From positions 992,001 through 1,056,000 of the forward strand of contig NZ_CP061800.1 in the NCBI RefSeq assembly GCF_017377395.1: a stretch of DNA of 64,000 nucleotides. Reading direction: 5' to 3'. This stretch comes from Desulfonema magnum (lineage in GTDB: Bacteria; Desulfobacterota; Desulfobacteria; Desulfobacterales; 4be13). The notes beneath the pieces were generated by a model that worked only from the letters and a program-made list of their open reading frames with translations, was not told the DNA's origin and searched no databases. The position numbers were made by a program, and so were the translations under genes. Positions 8,451 to 17,262 of this stretch are shown piece by piece (the first letter of the stretch is position 1; every line of letters begins with the position of its first letter).

Positions 8451-9524
8451 TTTTTTCAGCAGGTTCTGCTTTCCAGATTTTTTTATAAATGGTCATGAGC
8501 GGTCCGCTCACAACGAAACATGAAAGAACTTTTAACTTTATTAACTTTATTAACTTCAGACACTTTCATATAAATGATCATGGCCGAGGCTCACAACAAC
8601 ACATGAAAATCAGACAAAATGACAAATCCCCCCCTGAAAAACATATATCTTAAAATTTATAGTGTATCACAAGTTAAAGCCAATAAATTTTAAATGTTAT
8701 CACAATTTAACGGCAGTGAGGCTCTGATTTGGGAACACACTTACAAACAAAGTTCCCCTTTTGCGTATTTCAGGAAAAATCCCATCCTTTGTTTCCAAAT
8801 TCCGGTTTGCAAGTTTCAGGAAATTTCCATTATCCGGCGATCATGACAAAAAATGAAAATTTCGGATGTACTGAAATTTTGATGATATAAGTCATTTCCC
8901 AAAATTCAATCCCCCCCGATACTCATAAAACTTTGTAAAACTGAAAATTATCTCTTTTTTTTAAAAAAATTATACTCATTTATTGACAAATAAAAAATGT
9001 TGATATAAATAATGCGATTTGGCATATATCTCAACACAACGTGAAAAACAAGGGAACAAAAGATTAAAATAAAAAACAAGGGAATGTGACTCCCCAATCA
9101 AAAAATTTTCTATATTTTGGCAGTGCATAAAGGGAAGGGACGCAAAAAAAATTATATCTGAAATATACATCTGACTATTTTTTAACAAATAAACAAATAA
9201 TAAAAAAAATGCAATCAGGAGATTCCTGATTTTAAGATGAGAAATATCTGATTGAATATCAGGATGATCTGCCCATGTCTGCTTATCTTGAAATCAATAC
9301 GGATAATCAGGGCGTTTGCGCCTCATCTATTCTGCTTTATGACAGCCCCCTGATGGCATTTTAAAGAAAACAAATAATTAATATTATAGTCGGGGAAGAG
9401 AGGGGATGCATATTTGCGGAGACTGGGTGTTTAATGTTAAACGCCTTTTGTGTTTATTTTAATTTTAATATATGTCAATTCAAAACTAAGCAACCTCAAT
9501 CAATAACATAAGGAGGTAAGAAGA
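8451..9524. other. 1.07-kb AT-rich leader region before the acs cluster
   Basis: No convincing gene. It contains a putative promoter at 8983-9011, so the first acs gene would have an untranslated leader of roughly 500 nt. The leader includes a local inverted repeat, CAGGAGATTCCTG, at about 9216-9228. I cannot match it to a known riboswitch class. Long AT tracts and poly-A/T runs fill the remainder. Confidence 0.4.
8983..9011 (+). promoter_or_regulatory. Putative sigma-70 promoter for the acs cluster
   Basis: TTGACA at 8983-8988, a 17-bp spacer, then TAAATA at 9006-9011 (TATAAA at 9004 is an alternative with 15 bp). It is the best -35/-10 pair seen in the 1.9 kb before the CFeSP small-subunit gene. 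Confidence 0.4.
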
Positions 9525-11075
9525 TTGGCTTTTGATTTTTATAAAGAGTCTTATGCCGGCAGTGTCAAGGAAATTACTTTAGGAAAAGGTGACAAGGCCG
9601 TTACCGTGGGTGGCGAAACAAGCTACCCGTTCTATCTGTTTGAAGGGGAGATGCCCAATAAACCCAGAATTGCAATGGAAATCTGGGATATGGCTCCGGA
9701 AGATTGGCCCGAGGCCGCATTGGCTCCTTTCAAAGATGTTGTTTCTGACCCGGCTGCCTGGGCCAAAAAATGTGTGGATGAATTCGGGGCTGATATGGTT
9801 GTTCTTCAGCTCAAAAGCACCGACCCGAATGGGAATAATGCCAGTGCCGATGATGCGACAGCCACTGTAAAAAAAGTACTTGGTGCAATTGATGTGCCGC
9901 TGATTATATGGGGCACTGCCAATATCGAAAAAGACGAGGAAACTCTCAAAAAAATTTCAGAAGAATGCCAGGGAGAGAATCTGATTCTCGGGCCTGTGGA
10001 AGACAAAAACCACAAGGGAATCGGTGCTTCCGCAATGGGTTTTGGTCATAGTCTGATTTCATCTTCTCCCATTGATGTGAACCTTGCCAAACAGGTGAAC
10101 ATTCTTCTTGAAAACCTGGGCATGCCCATGGACCGGATTATTGTTGATCCGACCACCGGCGGTCTGGGATATGGTATGGAATACTCTTATTCAGTCATGG
10201 AACGCCTCAGAATGGCAGCAATGGCTCAGGGAGATGACAAACTCCAGTTCCCGATGATTAACAACCTGGGGAACGAAGTTTGGAAATGCAAAGAAGCAAA
10301 ACAGACCGCTGACGAAGCCCCGACCCTGGGCGACCCTGAAAAACGGGGGATTCTCATGGAAGCCACGGGCGCTGTGACTTATCTGATGGCAGGTTCGGAT
10401 GTTCTGATCATGAGACATCCCGAATCCGTCCGTATGGTCAAGGCATTTATTGATCTGTTGTCAGACGGCGGGTCAGCAGGTGACATCGCAGGCATCGGCA
10501 AACAGTTGGATGATGTTGACATTGATTTTGCATCGCTTGCACCGGCACCGGACCTGACCATTGAGGAAGAAAAGAAGGCCGCCCCTGCCAAAAAAGCTGC
10601 TCCCAAGCCCGCTCCTGAAGCGTCTAAGGCAGCAGCTCCCAAAGCTGAAGCAAAACCTGCTCCCAAAGCTGAAGCCAAAAAAGAAGAACCAGCCAAACCT
10701 GTTGCAGATCCTGAAGCCGAAGCCAAAGCAAAGGCTGAAGCTGAGGCCAAAGCAAAAGCTGATGCTGAAGCAGCAGCCAAAGCCAAGGCTGAAGCAGCAG
10801 CCAAGGCCAAAGCAGATGCCGAAGCTAAAGCCAAGGCTGAAGCCGAAGCCAAAGCCAAGGCTGAGGCAGATGCCAAGGCCAAGGCCGAAGCAGATGCAAG
10901 GGCAAAAAGAGAGGCTGAAGAAGAGGCTGTCCGACAGCAACGGGAGAAAGAACGGGAAGAAATGGCCGCGAAACGAGCTACAGCGGCGAAAACAGAAGTT
11001 ACCAAGACAGCTGCAAAAGTTCAGAAGTCCAAGACAAGTAAAATGCTGAATAAGCTGAAACGAGGACGCAGATAA
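9525..11075 (+). CDS. acsD: Corrinoid iron-sulfur protein small subunit (CODH/ACS delta) with long Ala/Lys/Glu-rich tail
   Basis: 516 residues, TTG start with an AGGAGG site 8 bp upstream. Residues 1 to about 345 are the conserved TIM-barrel subunit (YAGSVKEITLGKG, VGGETSYPFYLFEGEMPN, MAPEDWPEAAL, DPTTGGLGYGMEYSYSVMER). With AcsC it forms the cobalamin-binding protein that carries the methyl group to acetyl-CoA synthase. Residues about 346-516 are an extra region built of AAPAKKAAPKP and AEAKAKAEA-type repeats, predicted as a long charged helix like TolA, ending in a basic KTSKMLNKLKRGRR. Moorella-type AcsD has only about 320 residues, so the tail adds about half again. It heads the acs cluster; acsA follows 79 bp later. 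The tail may tether or scaffold the complex (inference). Confidence 0.9.
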   Translation: MAFDFYKESYAGSVKEITLGKGDKAVTVGGETSYPFYLFEGEMPNKPRIAMEIWDMAPEDWPEAALAPFKDVVSDPAAWAKKCVDEFGADMVVLQLKSTDPNGNNASADDATATVKKVLGAIDVPLIIWGTANIEKDEETLKKISEECQGENLILGPVEDKNHKGIGASAMGFGHSLISSSPIDVNLAKQVNILLENLGMPMDRIIVDPTTGGLGYGMEYSYSVMERLRMAAMAQGDDKLQFPMINNLGNEVWKCKEAKQTADEAPTLGDPEKRGILMEATGAVTYLMAGSDVLIMRHPESVRMVKAFIDLLSDGGSAGDIAGIGKQLDDVDIDFASLAPAPDLTIEEEKKAAPAKKAAPKPAPEASKAAAPKAEAKPAPKAEAKKEEPAKPVADPEAEAKAKAEAEAKAKADAEAAAKAKAEAAAKAKADAEAKAKAEAEAKAKAEADAKAKAEADARAKREAEEEAVRQQREKEREEMAAKRATAAKTEVTKTAAKVQKSKTSKMLNKLKRGRR

Positions 11076-11154
11076 TATCCCCCAAGACTGTCTCTGTAAG
11101 GATTTTAGAATCATTTAACTAAACTGACATGAAAATATGAGGAGGAACCTCTAA

Positions 11155-13182
11155 ATGGCAGAAGAGAAAAAAGCAAAAGCGGTTAAGGCAGCAAAACTTG
11201 CTGATCCGATAAAAGCTTCTATTGACAAAGCAACTCAGGAAATGATCGTACGGGCCCAGGAACTGGGTATTGACACAGTTTTTGACAGAGCCGAAAATAT
11301 GAAACCCTGTAACATCGGAATGCAGGGAATCTGCTGTAAGAACTGTTCCATGGGTCCCTGTCGTCTCCCGCTTCCCAAGGGCGGCATCGAGGGCGAGGAC
11401 ACAAGAAAGAGTCTGTGTGGTGCAACAGCGAATACCATTGCTGCCCGTAACTTCATAAGAATGGTTGCTGGCGGAGCCGCAGCCCATTCTGACCATGGCC
11501 GCTGTGTGGCAGAGGTCTTTCTGTCCGTGGCAAGAAAAGAGTCCAAAGACTATCAGATCAAGGATACGGACAAACTTCTGTCCATCGCTCCTTATTTTGA
11601 TGTCGCTGTCACCGTTGAGGTTGACGGAGAAGAAGTGGACAGGGACATTGACGAGATCGCCCTGGAAGTGGCTGAAAAAGCAATGAACGAATGGGGCAAG
11701 GCCGAGGGAGAGCTTTACTATCTGAAGAGAGCACCCGAGGCGCTGTATGAAAAATGGAAAAAACAGGGCGTGCTTCCCCGGAACATTGACCGGGAGATCG
11801 TGGAGATCATGCACCGCACCCATATCGGCGTTGACCAGGATTACAAGAACCTGATCAAACAGGGGACCCGGGCCGCCATCGCTGACGGATGGGGCGGTTC
11901 CATGCTGGCCACGGATCTTCAGGACGTGCTTTTCGGCACACCTTACCCGGTACAGTCCGAGGCCAACCTGGGTGTCATGAAAGAGGACCATGTCAACCTC
12001 ATCCTTCACGGCCATGAGCCGGTACTTTCCGAAATGGTCGTGGCCGCTGCCCAGACTCCGGAAATGGTTGAGTACGCGAAATCCAAAGGCGCGAAGGGTA
12101 TCCAGCTTTCAGGCATCTGCTGTACAGCCAACGAGATTCTCCAGCGTCACGGCATCCCTACCGCTGCAACCTTCTTGCAGCAGGAAATGGCCATCATCAC
12201 CGGCGCATGTGACGCCATGGTGGTTGATATCCAGTGCATCATGCAGAATGTCGCCAACGTGGCCAACTGCTTCCATACCAAGCTCATCACCACTCATCCC
12301 ATTGCCAGGATGGAGCAGGAGAACGTGATTCACATTGAATTTGATGAGCATCACGCCATGGAAGATGCCACGAAGATTGTGAAACTGGCCATTGACAATT
12401 TTGAGAACCGGCGTGCCGAAGTGATGATCCCGAGGCACAAGAACACCCAGATCGCCGGGTTCGGTGTCGAGTCTGTCGAATATCACCTCGGTGGTTCCTT
12501 CCGCGGCTCTTACTACACGCTGAATGACAACATCATCAACGGCCGGATCCGGGGTATTGCCGGCGTGGTGGGCTGCAACAATGCCAGGACACGCCACAAT
12601 GAGGGTCACATAGAAGTTGTCAAAGAGCTGATCAAAAATGACGTGATCGTCCTCACCACCGGCTGCAACGGCATTGCCTGCGCCATGGAAGGACTGCTCA
12701 CCCCCGAAGCCGCATCCGTCTATTGCGGTCCCGGACTTGCAGAGGTCTGCGAGACCGTGGGAATTCCGCCCGTGCTGCATCTGGGGTCCTGCGTGGACAA
12801 CAGCCGCATCCTTCTGGCCGCGGCCGAAGTGGTCAAGGCAGGCGGTCTCGGCAAAGACATCTCTGATCTCCCCGCTGCAGGAAGCGCGCCTGAGTGGATG
12901 AGTGAGAAGGCCATCAGCATCGGCCATTATTTTGTCGTATCAGGTGTTTACACAGTCTTCGGCTACACGCTGCCCACATCCGGTGCTCCGGTGTTCCATG
13001 ATTATCTGTCCAAGGAACTGGAAAATCTTTATGGCGGCATGTGGGATCTTGAAGTAGATCCGATTAAGCACGCTCAGAAGATGATCGCCCACATTGACAA
13101 AAAACGTAAGGCTCTCGGTATTGACAGGGCAAGGGAAAGAGTCCTTATGGACATGGCATCCCGTCAGGCACTTGAAGCGTAA
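11155..13182 (+). CDS. acsA: Carbon monoxide dehydrogenase catalytic subunit
   Basis: 675 residues, about the length of Moorella AcsA (CooS family). It interconverts CO2 and CO at a Ni-Fe-S C-cluster and feeds CO to acetyl-CoA synthase. The N-terminal D/B-cluster cysteines are visible at 52, 60, 61, 64, 69 and 88 (CNIGMQGICCKNCSMGPCR, CGA). C-cluster candidates are His287 in LHGHEP, Cys322/323 in SGICCTANE, Cys361 in IQCIMQNVANVANC, Cys474 in VVGCNNAR, Cys504 in TTGCNG and Cys546 in GSCVDNS. The ATG follows GAGGAGGAA. Codon use becomes noticeably GC-richer from about 11,640 onward than in the first 480 bp. A heptamer array follows the stop directly. Confidence 0.97.
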   Translation: MAEEKKAKAVKAAKLADPIKASIDKATQEMIVRAQELGIDTVFDRAENMKPCNIGMQGICCKNCSMGPCRLPLPKGGIEGEDTRKSLCGATANTIAARNFIRMVAGGAAAHSDHGRCVAEVFLSVARKESKDYQIKDTDKLLSIAPYFDVAVTVEVDGEEVDRDIDEIALEVAEKAMNEWGKAEGELYYLKRAPEALYEKWKKQGVLPRNIDREIVEIMHRTHIGVDQDYKNLIKQGTRAAIADGWGGSMLATDLQDVLFGTPYPVQSEANLGVMKEDHVNLILHGHEPVLSEMVVAAAQTPEMVEYAKSKGAKGIQLSGICCTANEILQRHGIPTAATFLQQEMAIITGACDAMVVDIQCIMQNVANVANCFHTKLITTHPIARMEQENVIHIEFDEHHAMEDATKIVKLAIDNFENRRAEVMIPRHKNTQIAGFGVESVEYHLGGSFRGSYYTLNDNIINGRIRGIAGVVGCNNARTRHNEGHIEVVKELIKNDVIVLTTGCNGIACAMEGLLTPEAASVYCGPGLAEVCETVGIPPVLHLGSCVDNSRILLAAAEVVKAGGLGKDISDLPAAGSAPEWMSEKAISIGHYFVVSGVYTVFGYTLPTSGAPVFHDYLSKELENLYGGMWDLEVDPIKHAQKMIAHIDKKRKALGIDRARERVLMDMASRQALEA

Positions 13183-13184
13183 TA

Positions 13185-13256
13185 TTGGAAACTGGAAACT
13201 GGAAACTGGAAACTGGATAACCCCCAAGTTTCGAGTTTCAAGTTTCAAGTTTCAAA
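13185..13256. repeat. Heptamer array between acsA and acsB, inverted arms
   Basis: Four to five GGAAACT units, then a TAACCCCC loop, then AAGTTTC units in the opposite sense, so the transcript can fold into a hairpin. It ends about 15 bp before the acsB ribosome-binding site. The loop sequence is shared with 15604-15774. Confidence 0.9.
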
Positions 13257-13292
13257 AATCACAAAATACCTCAATGAAGGAGGAACAGATAC

Positions 13293-15506
13293 ATGTCTAA
13301 GTTAGTAGCATTTGCAGGAATACAGGGCGGCTATAAAGTTGTTTCAACTGCTGAAGGCGAGTTCCAAAAAGCGCTTGAAACCTTTGACGCAAGTTCTAAG
13401 ATAGAATTCCCGAACACCGGTTATTATCTTCCGGTTATTTATTCTCTTACTGGAATGAAAGTTGAAACCCTTGAGGATATGAAGGAACCTCTGGAATTTG
13501 CCCGCGGTCTTCTTCCGCCGCATATCAAAGGAAAACATCATCTGCCATATCTCGGGCCTCTTCTGGATGCCGGCATGGCCGCAATTTTTGCTTATGAAAT
13601 TATAGAAGCGTTGCGCATTCTCAGGGAACCTGATTTTTATCTGCCCCAGGAAGACCCGGATATTGAAGCCGGAAAAATATGGGTGGGACCCGCAGACGAT
13701 GTCATTCTCAGAAAAAGAGGTGTTGAATTTGTTGACGGCAGCGCACCCGGTTTTGCAGCAATCGTAGGCTCATGTCCTGATCCTGAAACAGCCAAGATGA
13801 TTGTTGAAGATTATCAGAAAAAAAATCTCTACATTTTCTGTGCGGCAAATCATAATGGCACATCTGTTATTGAGCAGCTGATTGAAGCCGGTGTTCAGAT
13901 CGGCTGGAACACCAGAATCGTGCCTTTTGGTCCGGATATTTCCTCTGCTGTTTTTGCACTGGGTTTTGCAAACAGGGCAGCTATGACATTCGGCGGTGTT
14001 CAGCCGGGTGACTATAAAAAAATACTCCGTTATAACAAAGACCGCGTATTTGCATTTGTAAACGCTTTCGGTGACATTGGAACCGAATGGGGTGTTGCAG
14101 CGGCCGGCTGTGTGAACTGGGGTTTCCCGACTCTGGCTGACACTGATATTCCTGAGATTCTGCCGACCGGTATTTGTACTTATGAGCATGTTGTTGCCAA
14201 CGTGGCTCATGATGAAATCTGCCAGAGATCTGTTGAGGTCAGGGGACTCAAGGTCACGGTTTCCGAAATCAATATTCCCTGCTCATTTGGTCCTGCATTC
14301 GAGGGCGAGCGTGTCAGAGGCGCTGACCTGCTGTGCCAGATGGGTGGCGGTAAAACCCAGGCCACAGAGCTGGTGAAAATGGCAGAAATGAATGAAATCG
14401 AAGACGGAAAAGTGGAACTTATCGGTCCCGACGTCACAGATATTGAAGCGGGCGGAACCCTTCCTCTGGGTATCTTCATGCAGGTTGCCGGACGCGAGAT
14501 GCAGCCGGATTTCGAGCCTATCCTGGAACGTCAGTGCCACCATCTGATTAACTATATCCAGGGTGTCATGCATATCGGACAAAGAGATATCGCATGGGTG
14601 CGTGTCAGCAAGGGCGCAATGGAAAAAGGCTTTACGCTCAAGGATCTCGGTGTTGTTCTTCACGCCAAGTTTCATCAGGATTTCGGAGCCATCTTGGACA
14701 AAGTACAGGTTACGCTGTACACCAACCAGGAAGATGTTGACAAGCTCACGAAAAAAGCAAGAGCCGAATACAAGTTCAGAGATGAGCGTGTTGAGAAGAT
14801 GACTGATGAAGATGTGGAAACCTTTTATTCCTGTACGCTTTGTCAGTCTTTTGCTCCGAACCATGTGTGTTCGGTCAGCCCGGAAAGAACAGGGCTTTGC
14901 GGCGCATACAACTGGATGGACTGTAAGGCATCTTATGAGATCAACCCCACCGGTCCGAACCAGCCCATTGAAAAGGGTGAGTGCATTGATCCCAAACTGG
15001 GTCAGTGGAAGGGCGTCAATGAGTTTGTCCAGAAGGCATCCAGAGGGGCTGTCACCCATTATAATTTCTACTCAATGGTCATAGATCCCATGACCACCTG
15101 CGGATGTTGCGAGTGTATTGCTGCCATGCTTCCCTCCTGTAACGGCGTTATGACGGTCAGCAGGGACTATACTGGCGAGACGCCCTGCGGAATGAAGTTC
15201 ACCACCCTGGCCGGTGTCATGGGCGGCGGAGCTTCCTCTCCGGGTTTTGTGGGTCACTCGAAATTCAATATTACCCAGGGCAAGTTCATCATAGGTGATG
15301 GCGGACTTCTCCGCATGGTATGGATGCCTAAGATGCTCAAGGAAGAGATCAAAGAGCGTATTGACAAGCGTGGCAAAGAAATGGGATGCCCTGATCTGTA
15401 TGACATGATCGCAGATGAGAGTGTGGGAATCACTGAAGAAGAAATTCTGCCCTTCCTCCAGGAAAAAGGCCATCCGGCCCTTACCATGGAACCGTTGGTA
15501 GGTTAA
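13293..15506 (+). CDS. acsB: Acetyl-CoA synthase (bacterial AcsB/CdhC type)
   Basis: 737 residues, ATG after AAGGAGGAA. It condenses CO, the methyl group from CFeSP, and CoA to acetyl-CoA at the A-cluster. Ligands are intact: Cys514, Cys517, Cys526 and Cys536 (SCTLCQSFAPNHVC, GLCGA) and Cys603-Gly-Cys605 (TTCGCCEC). The spacing equals that of the Moorella enzyme shifted by eight residues. The N-terminal CODH-binding domain (FPNTGYYLPVIYSLTG) is present, so it is the long bacterial form, not the short archaeal CdhC. A strong intrinsic terminator stands 65 bp downstream, before acsC. Confidence 0.97.
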   Translation: MSKLVAFAGIQGGYKVVSTAEGEFQKALETFDASSKIEFPNTGYYLPVIYSLTGMKVETLEDMKEPLEFARGLLPPHIKGKHHLPYLGPLLDAGMAAIFAYEIIEALRILREPDFYLPQEDPDIEAGKIWVGPADDVILRKRGVEFVDGSAPGFAAIVGSCPDPETAKMIVEDYQKKNLYIFCAANHNGTSVIEQLIEAGVQIGWNTRIVPFGPDISSAVFALGFANRAAMTFGGVQPGDYKKILRYNKDRVFAFVNAFGDIGTEWGVAAAGCVNWGFPTLADTDIPEILPTGICTYEHVVANVAHDEICQRSVEVRGLKVTVSEINIPCSFGPAFEGERVRGADLLCQMGGGKTQATELVKMAEMNEIEDGKVELIGPDVTDIEAGGTLPLGIFMQVAGREMQPDFEPILERQCHHLINYIQGVMHIGQRDIAWVRVSKGAMEKGFTLKDLGVVLHAKFHQDFGAILDKVQVTLYTNQEDVDKLTKKARAEYKFRDERVEKMTDEDVETFYSCTLCQSFAPNHVCSVSPERTGLCGAYNWMDCKASYEINPTGPNQPIEKGECIDPKLGQWKGVNEFVQKASRGAVTHYNFYSMVIDPMTTCGCCECIAAMLPSCNGVMTVSRDYTGETPCGMKFTTLAGVMGGGASSPGFVGHSKFNITQGKFIIGDGGLLRMVWMPKMLKEEIKERIDKRGKEMGCPDLYDMIADESVGITEEEILPFLQEKGHPALTMEPLVG

Positions 15507-15570
15507 TTATATTATAAACTTATCTCCCGTTTTCATGTCTTATGGGAGCGGGAGTGGACAGAAACTGATA

Positions 15571-15602
15571 AAAAAGGGCGGAAGGAGACACCGCCCTTTT
15601 TT
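15571..15602 (+). terminator. Rho-independent terminator after acsB
   Basis: AAAAAGGGCGG (15571-15581), a 9-nt loop, then CCGCCCTTTTTT (15591-15602). An uninterrupted GC stem followed by T residues. It separates the acsDAB part from acsC-acsE. Confidence 0.85.
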
Positions 15603-15603
15603 A

Positions 15604-15774
15604 AAACTGGAAACTGGAAACTGGAAACTTGAAACTTGAAACTGGAAACTGGAAAGTTGAAACTTGAAACTTGAAACTTGAAACTGAATAACCCCCAAGT
15701 TTCAAGTTTCAAGTTTCAAGTTTCAAACCTCAGGTTTCAAGTTTCAAGTTTCAAACCTCAGGTTTCAAGTTTCA
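15604..15774. repeat. Large heptamer array between acsB and acsC, inverted arms
   Basis: About eleven GAAACTG/GAAACTT units, then the same TAACCCCC loop as the acsA-acsB array, then about a dozen AAGTTTC units interrupted by CTCAGG. It is the longest array in the window (about 170 bp) and ends directly at the AAGGAG site of acsC. Confidence 0.9.
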
Positions 15775-15789
15775 TATAAGGAGACAAGA

Positions 15790-17130
15790 ATGGCATTAAC
15801 CGGTATTCAGATTTTTAAGCTCCTGCCGAAAACCAACTGTAAAGAATGTGGTGTGCCCACATGCCTTGCTTTTGCCATGAATTTGGCATCTGGAAAGGCT
15901 GAACTTGATAGTTGTCCATATGTATCTGACGAAGCAAGAGAACAACTGGCCGAGGCTTCTGCCCCGCCGATTCGTCCTGTTCCCATTGGAAAAGGTGTCC
16001 GTGGGTTCACCGTGGGCGGCGAAACTGTAATGTACAGGCATGAAAAAACATTTTACAATGCCACTGCTTTTGCAGCGGTTGTGGCTTCAGATATTTCAGA
16101 CGCTGATCTTGAGAAAAAGCTGAAAGTATGGAACGCATTTCAGTTTGAGCGGGTGGGACTGAACCTCAGACCCCAGATGGCTGCTTTAAAAGATGTGAAC
16201 GGAGATGCTGCCGCGTTTGCAAAAGCAGCGAAAACCATTGCTGAAACTTCGGAGTTTAATCTGGTATTAATGTCAGACAACGCCGATGTCATGAAAGCCG
16301 GTGTTGAGGCATGTGCTTCCAAACGCCCTCTGATATATGCAGCTACGGACGCAAATGCAGATGAATATGGTGCAATTGCAAAAGACAACGAACTGCCTCT
16401 TGCCGTCAAAGCAGATTCTATTGAAGGATTAGTCGCTTTAACCGAAAAGCTTACCGGAATGGGTCTGAAGGACCTTGTGATTGATTCAGGTTCAAGAGAA
16501 GTCAAACAGGCCCTTGAGGATCAGGTCGCAATTCGCCGTGCCGCACTGAAAAACGGAAACAGATCAGTGGGTTTCCCCACCATAGCGTTCCCGTGTGAAA
16601 TGGCTTCAAACCTGGATATGGAAACCCTGATCGCAGGCATGTTTGTTGCCAAATACGCAGGGATCGTTGTGCTTTCCGATTTTACCGGTGAAAGCATTTT
16701 CCCGCTTCTTCTGGAACGCCTGAATATATTCACCGACCCCCAGCGTCCCATGACTGTGACAGAGGGTATCTACGAAATCAACAATCCGGATGAAAATTCA
16801 CCGGTGCTTGTGACCACCAACTTTGCCCTGACCTATTTTATCGTATCCGGTGAAATTGAAGGCAGCAGAGTCCCGAGCTGGCTGCTTATAAAAGATTCAG
16901 AAGGTCTTTCCGTCATGACAGCATGGGCTGCGGGAAAATTCGCAGGAGATGATGTCGGTGTCTTCGTGAAAAAATGTGGCGTAGCGGATAAGATCAAACA
17001 TCAGGATATCATTATACCAGGCTATGCTGCCGCAATTGCCGGTGACATGGAAGAAGAGCTGCCTGGCTGGAAAATTACTGTGGGACCGAGAGAGGCCGCA
17101 CATATTCCGGCTTTTCTCAAAGCATTATAA
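15790..17130 (+). CDS. acsC: Corrinoid iron-sulfur protein large subunit (CODH/ACS gamma)
   Basis: 446 residues, ATG after AAGGAG. Partner of AcsD: it holds the [4Fe-4S] cluster that reactivates cobalt and the C-terminal cobalamin-binding domain. Cluster ligands Cys17, Cys20, Cys25 and Cys42 (TNCKECGVPTC, DSCPYV) are at the positions known for the Moorella protein. The middle is a TIM barrel (FQFERVGLNLRP, LVIDSGSREVKQ). The C-terminal part (PSWLLIKDSEGLSVMTAWAAGKFAGD, quoted in pieces: PSWLLIKDSEG, MTAWAAGKFAGD) is typical of the corrinoid domain. A heptamer array lies immediately on each side of the gene. Confidence 0.95.
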   Translation: MALTGIQIFKLLPKTNCKECGVPTCLAFAMNLASGKAELDSCPYVSDEAREQLAEASAPPIRPVPIGKGVRGFTVGGETVMYRHEKTFYNATAFAAVVASDISDADLEKKLKVWNAFQFERVGLNLRPQMAALKDVNGDAAAFAKAAKTIAETSEFNLVLMSDNADVMKAGVEACASKRPLIYAATDANADEYGAIAKDNELPLAVKADSIEGLVALTEKLTGMGLKDLVIDSGSREVKQALEDQVAIRRAALKNGNRSVGFPTIAFPCEMASNLDMETLIAGMFVAKYAGIVVLSDFTGESIFPLLLERLNIFTDPQRPMTVTEGIYEINNPDENSPVLVTTNFALTYFIVSGEIEGSRVPSWLLIKDSEGLSVMTAWAAGKFAGDDVGVFVKKCGVADKIKHQDIIIPGYAAAIAGDMEEELPGWKITVGPREAAHIPAFLKAL

Positions 17131-17246
17131 TAATTGATAATTGGGAATTGAGAATTGAGAATTGAGAATTGAGAATTCACAAGCTTCTCGTCTCTTTTTT
17201 CAATTCTCAATTTAAATTATCAATTTTCAATTTTCAATTTTCAATT
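17131..17246. repeat. Heptamer array between acsC and acsE, inverted arms
   Basis: Left arm GATAATT, GGGAATT and GAGAATT units; loop around CACAAGCTTCTCGTC; right arm CAATTCTCAATT and CAATTTT units. The arms are largely reverse complements. It ends before the AGGGAG site of acsE. Confidence 0.9.
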
Positions 17247-17262
17247 AAAAAGGGAGATTTTT

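Noticed and set aside
7911..8511. Open frames of 150-195 codons on both strands
   Set aside because: They translate the ~105-bp tandem repeat; the same peptide repeats appear in several frames.
9275..9364. 29-codon frame in the acs leader (starts MSAYLEINTDN)
   Set aside because: AGGA lies about 10 bp upstream, but the peptide shows no leader-peptide feature such as repeated control codons, and no homologue is known to me.
10379..11114. Long antisense open frames opposite the acsD tail (Ala/Leu/Ser- and Phe/Gly-rich)
   Set aside because: They are shadows of the GCTGAAGCCAAAGCC-type repeat coding for the AcsD tail; low complexity and no ribosome-binding site.
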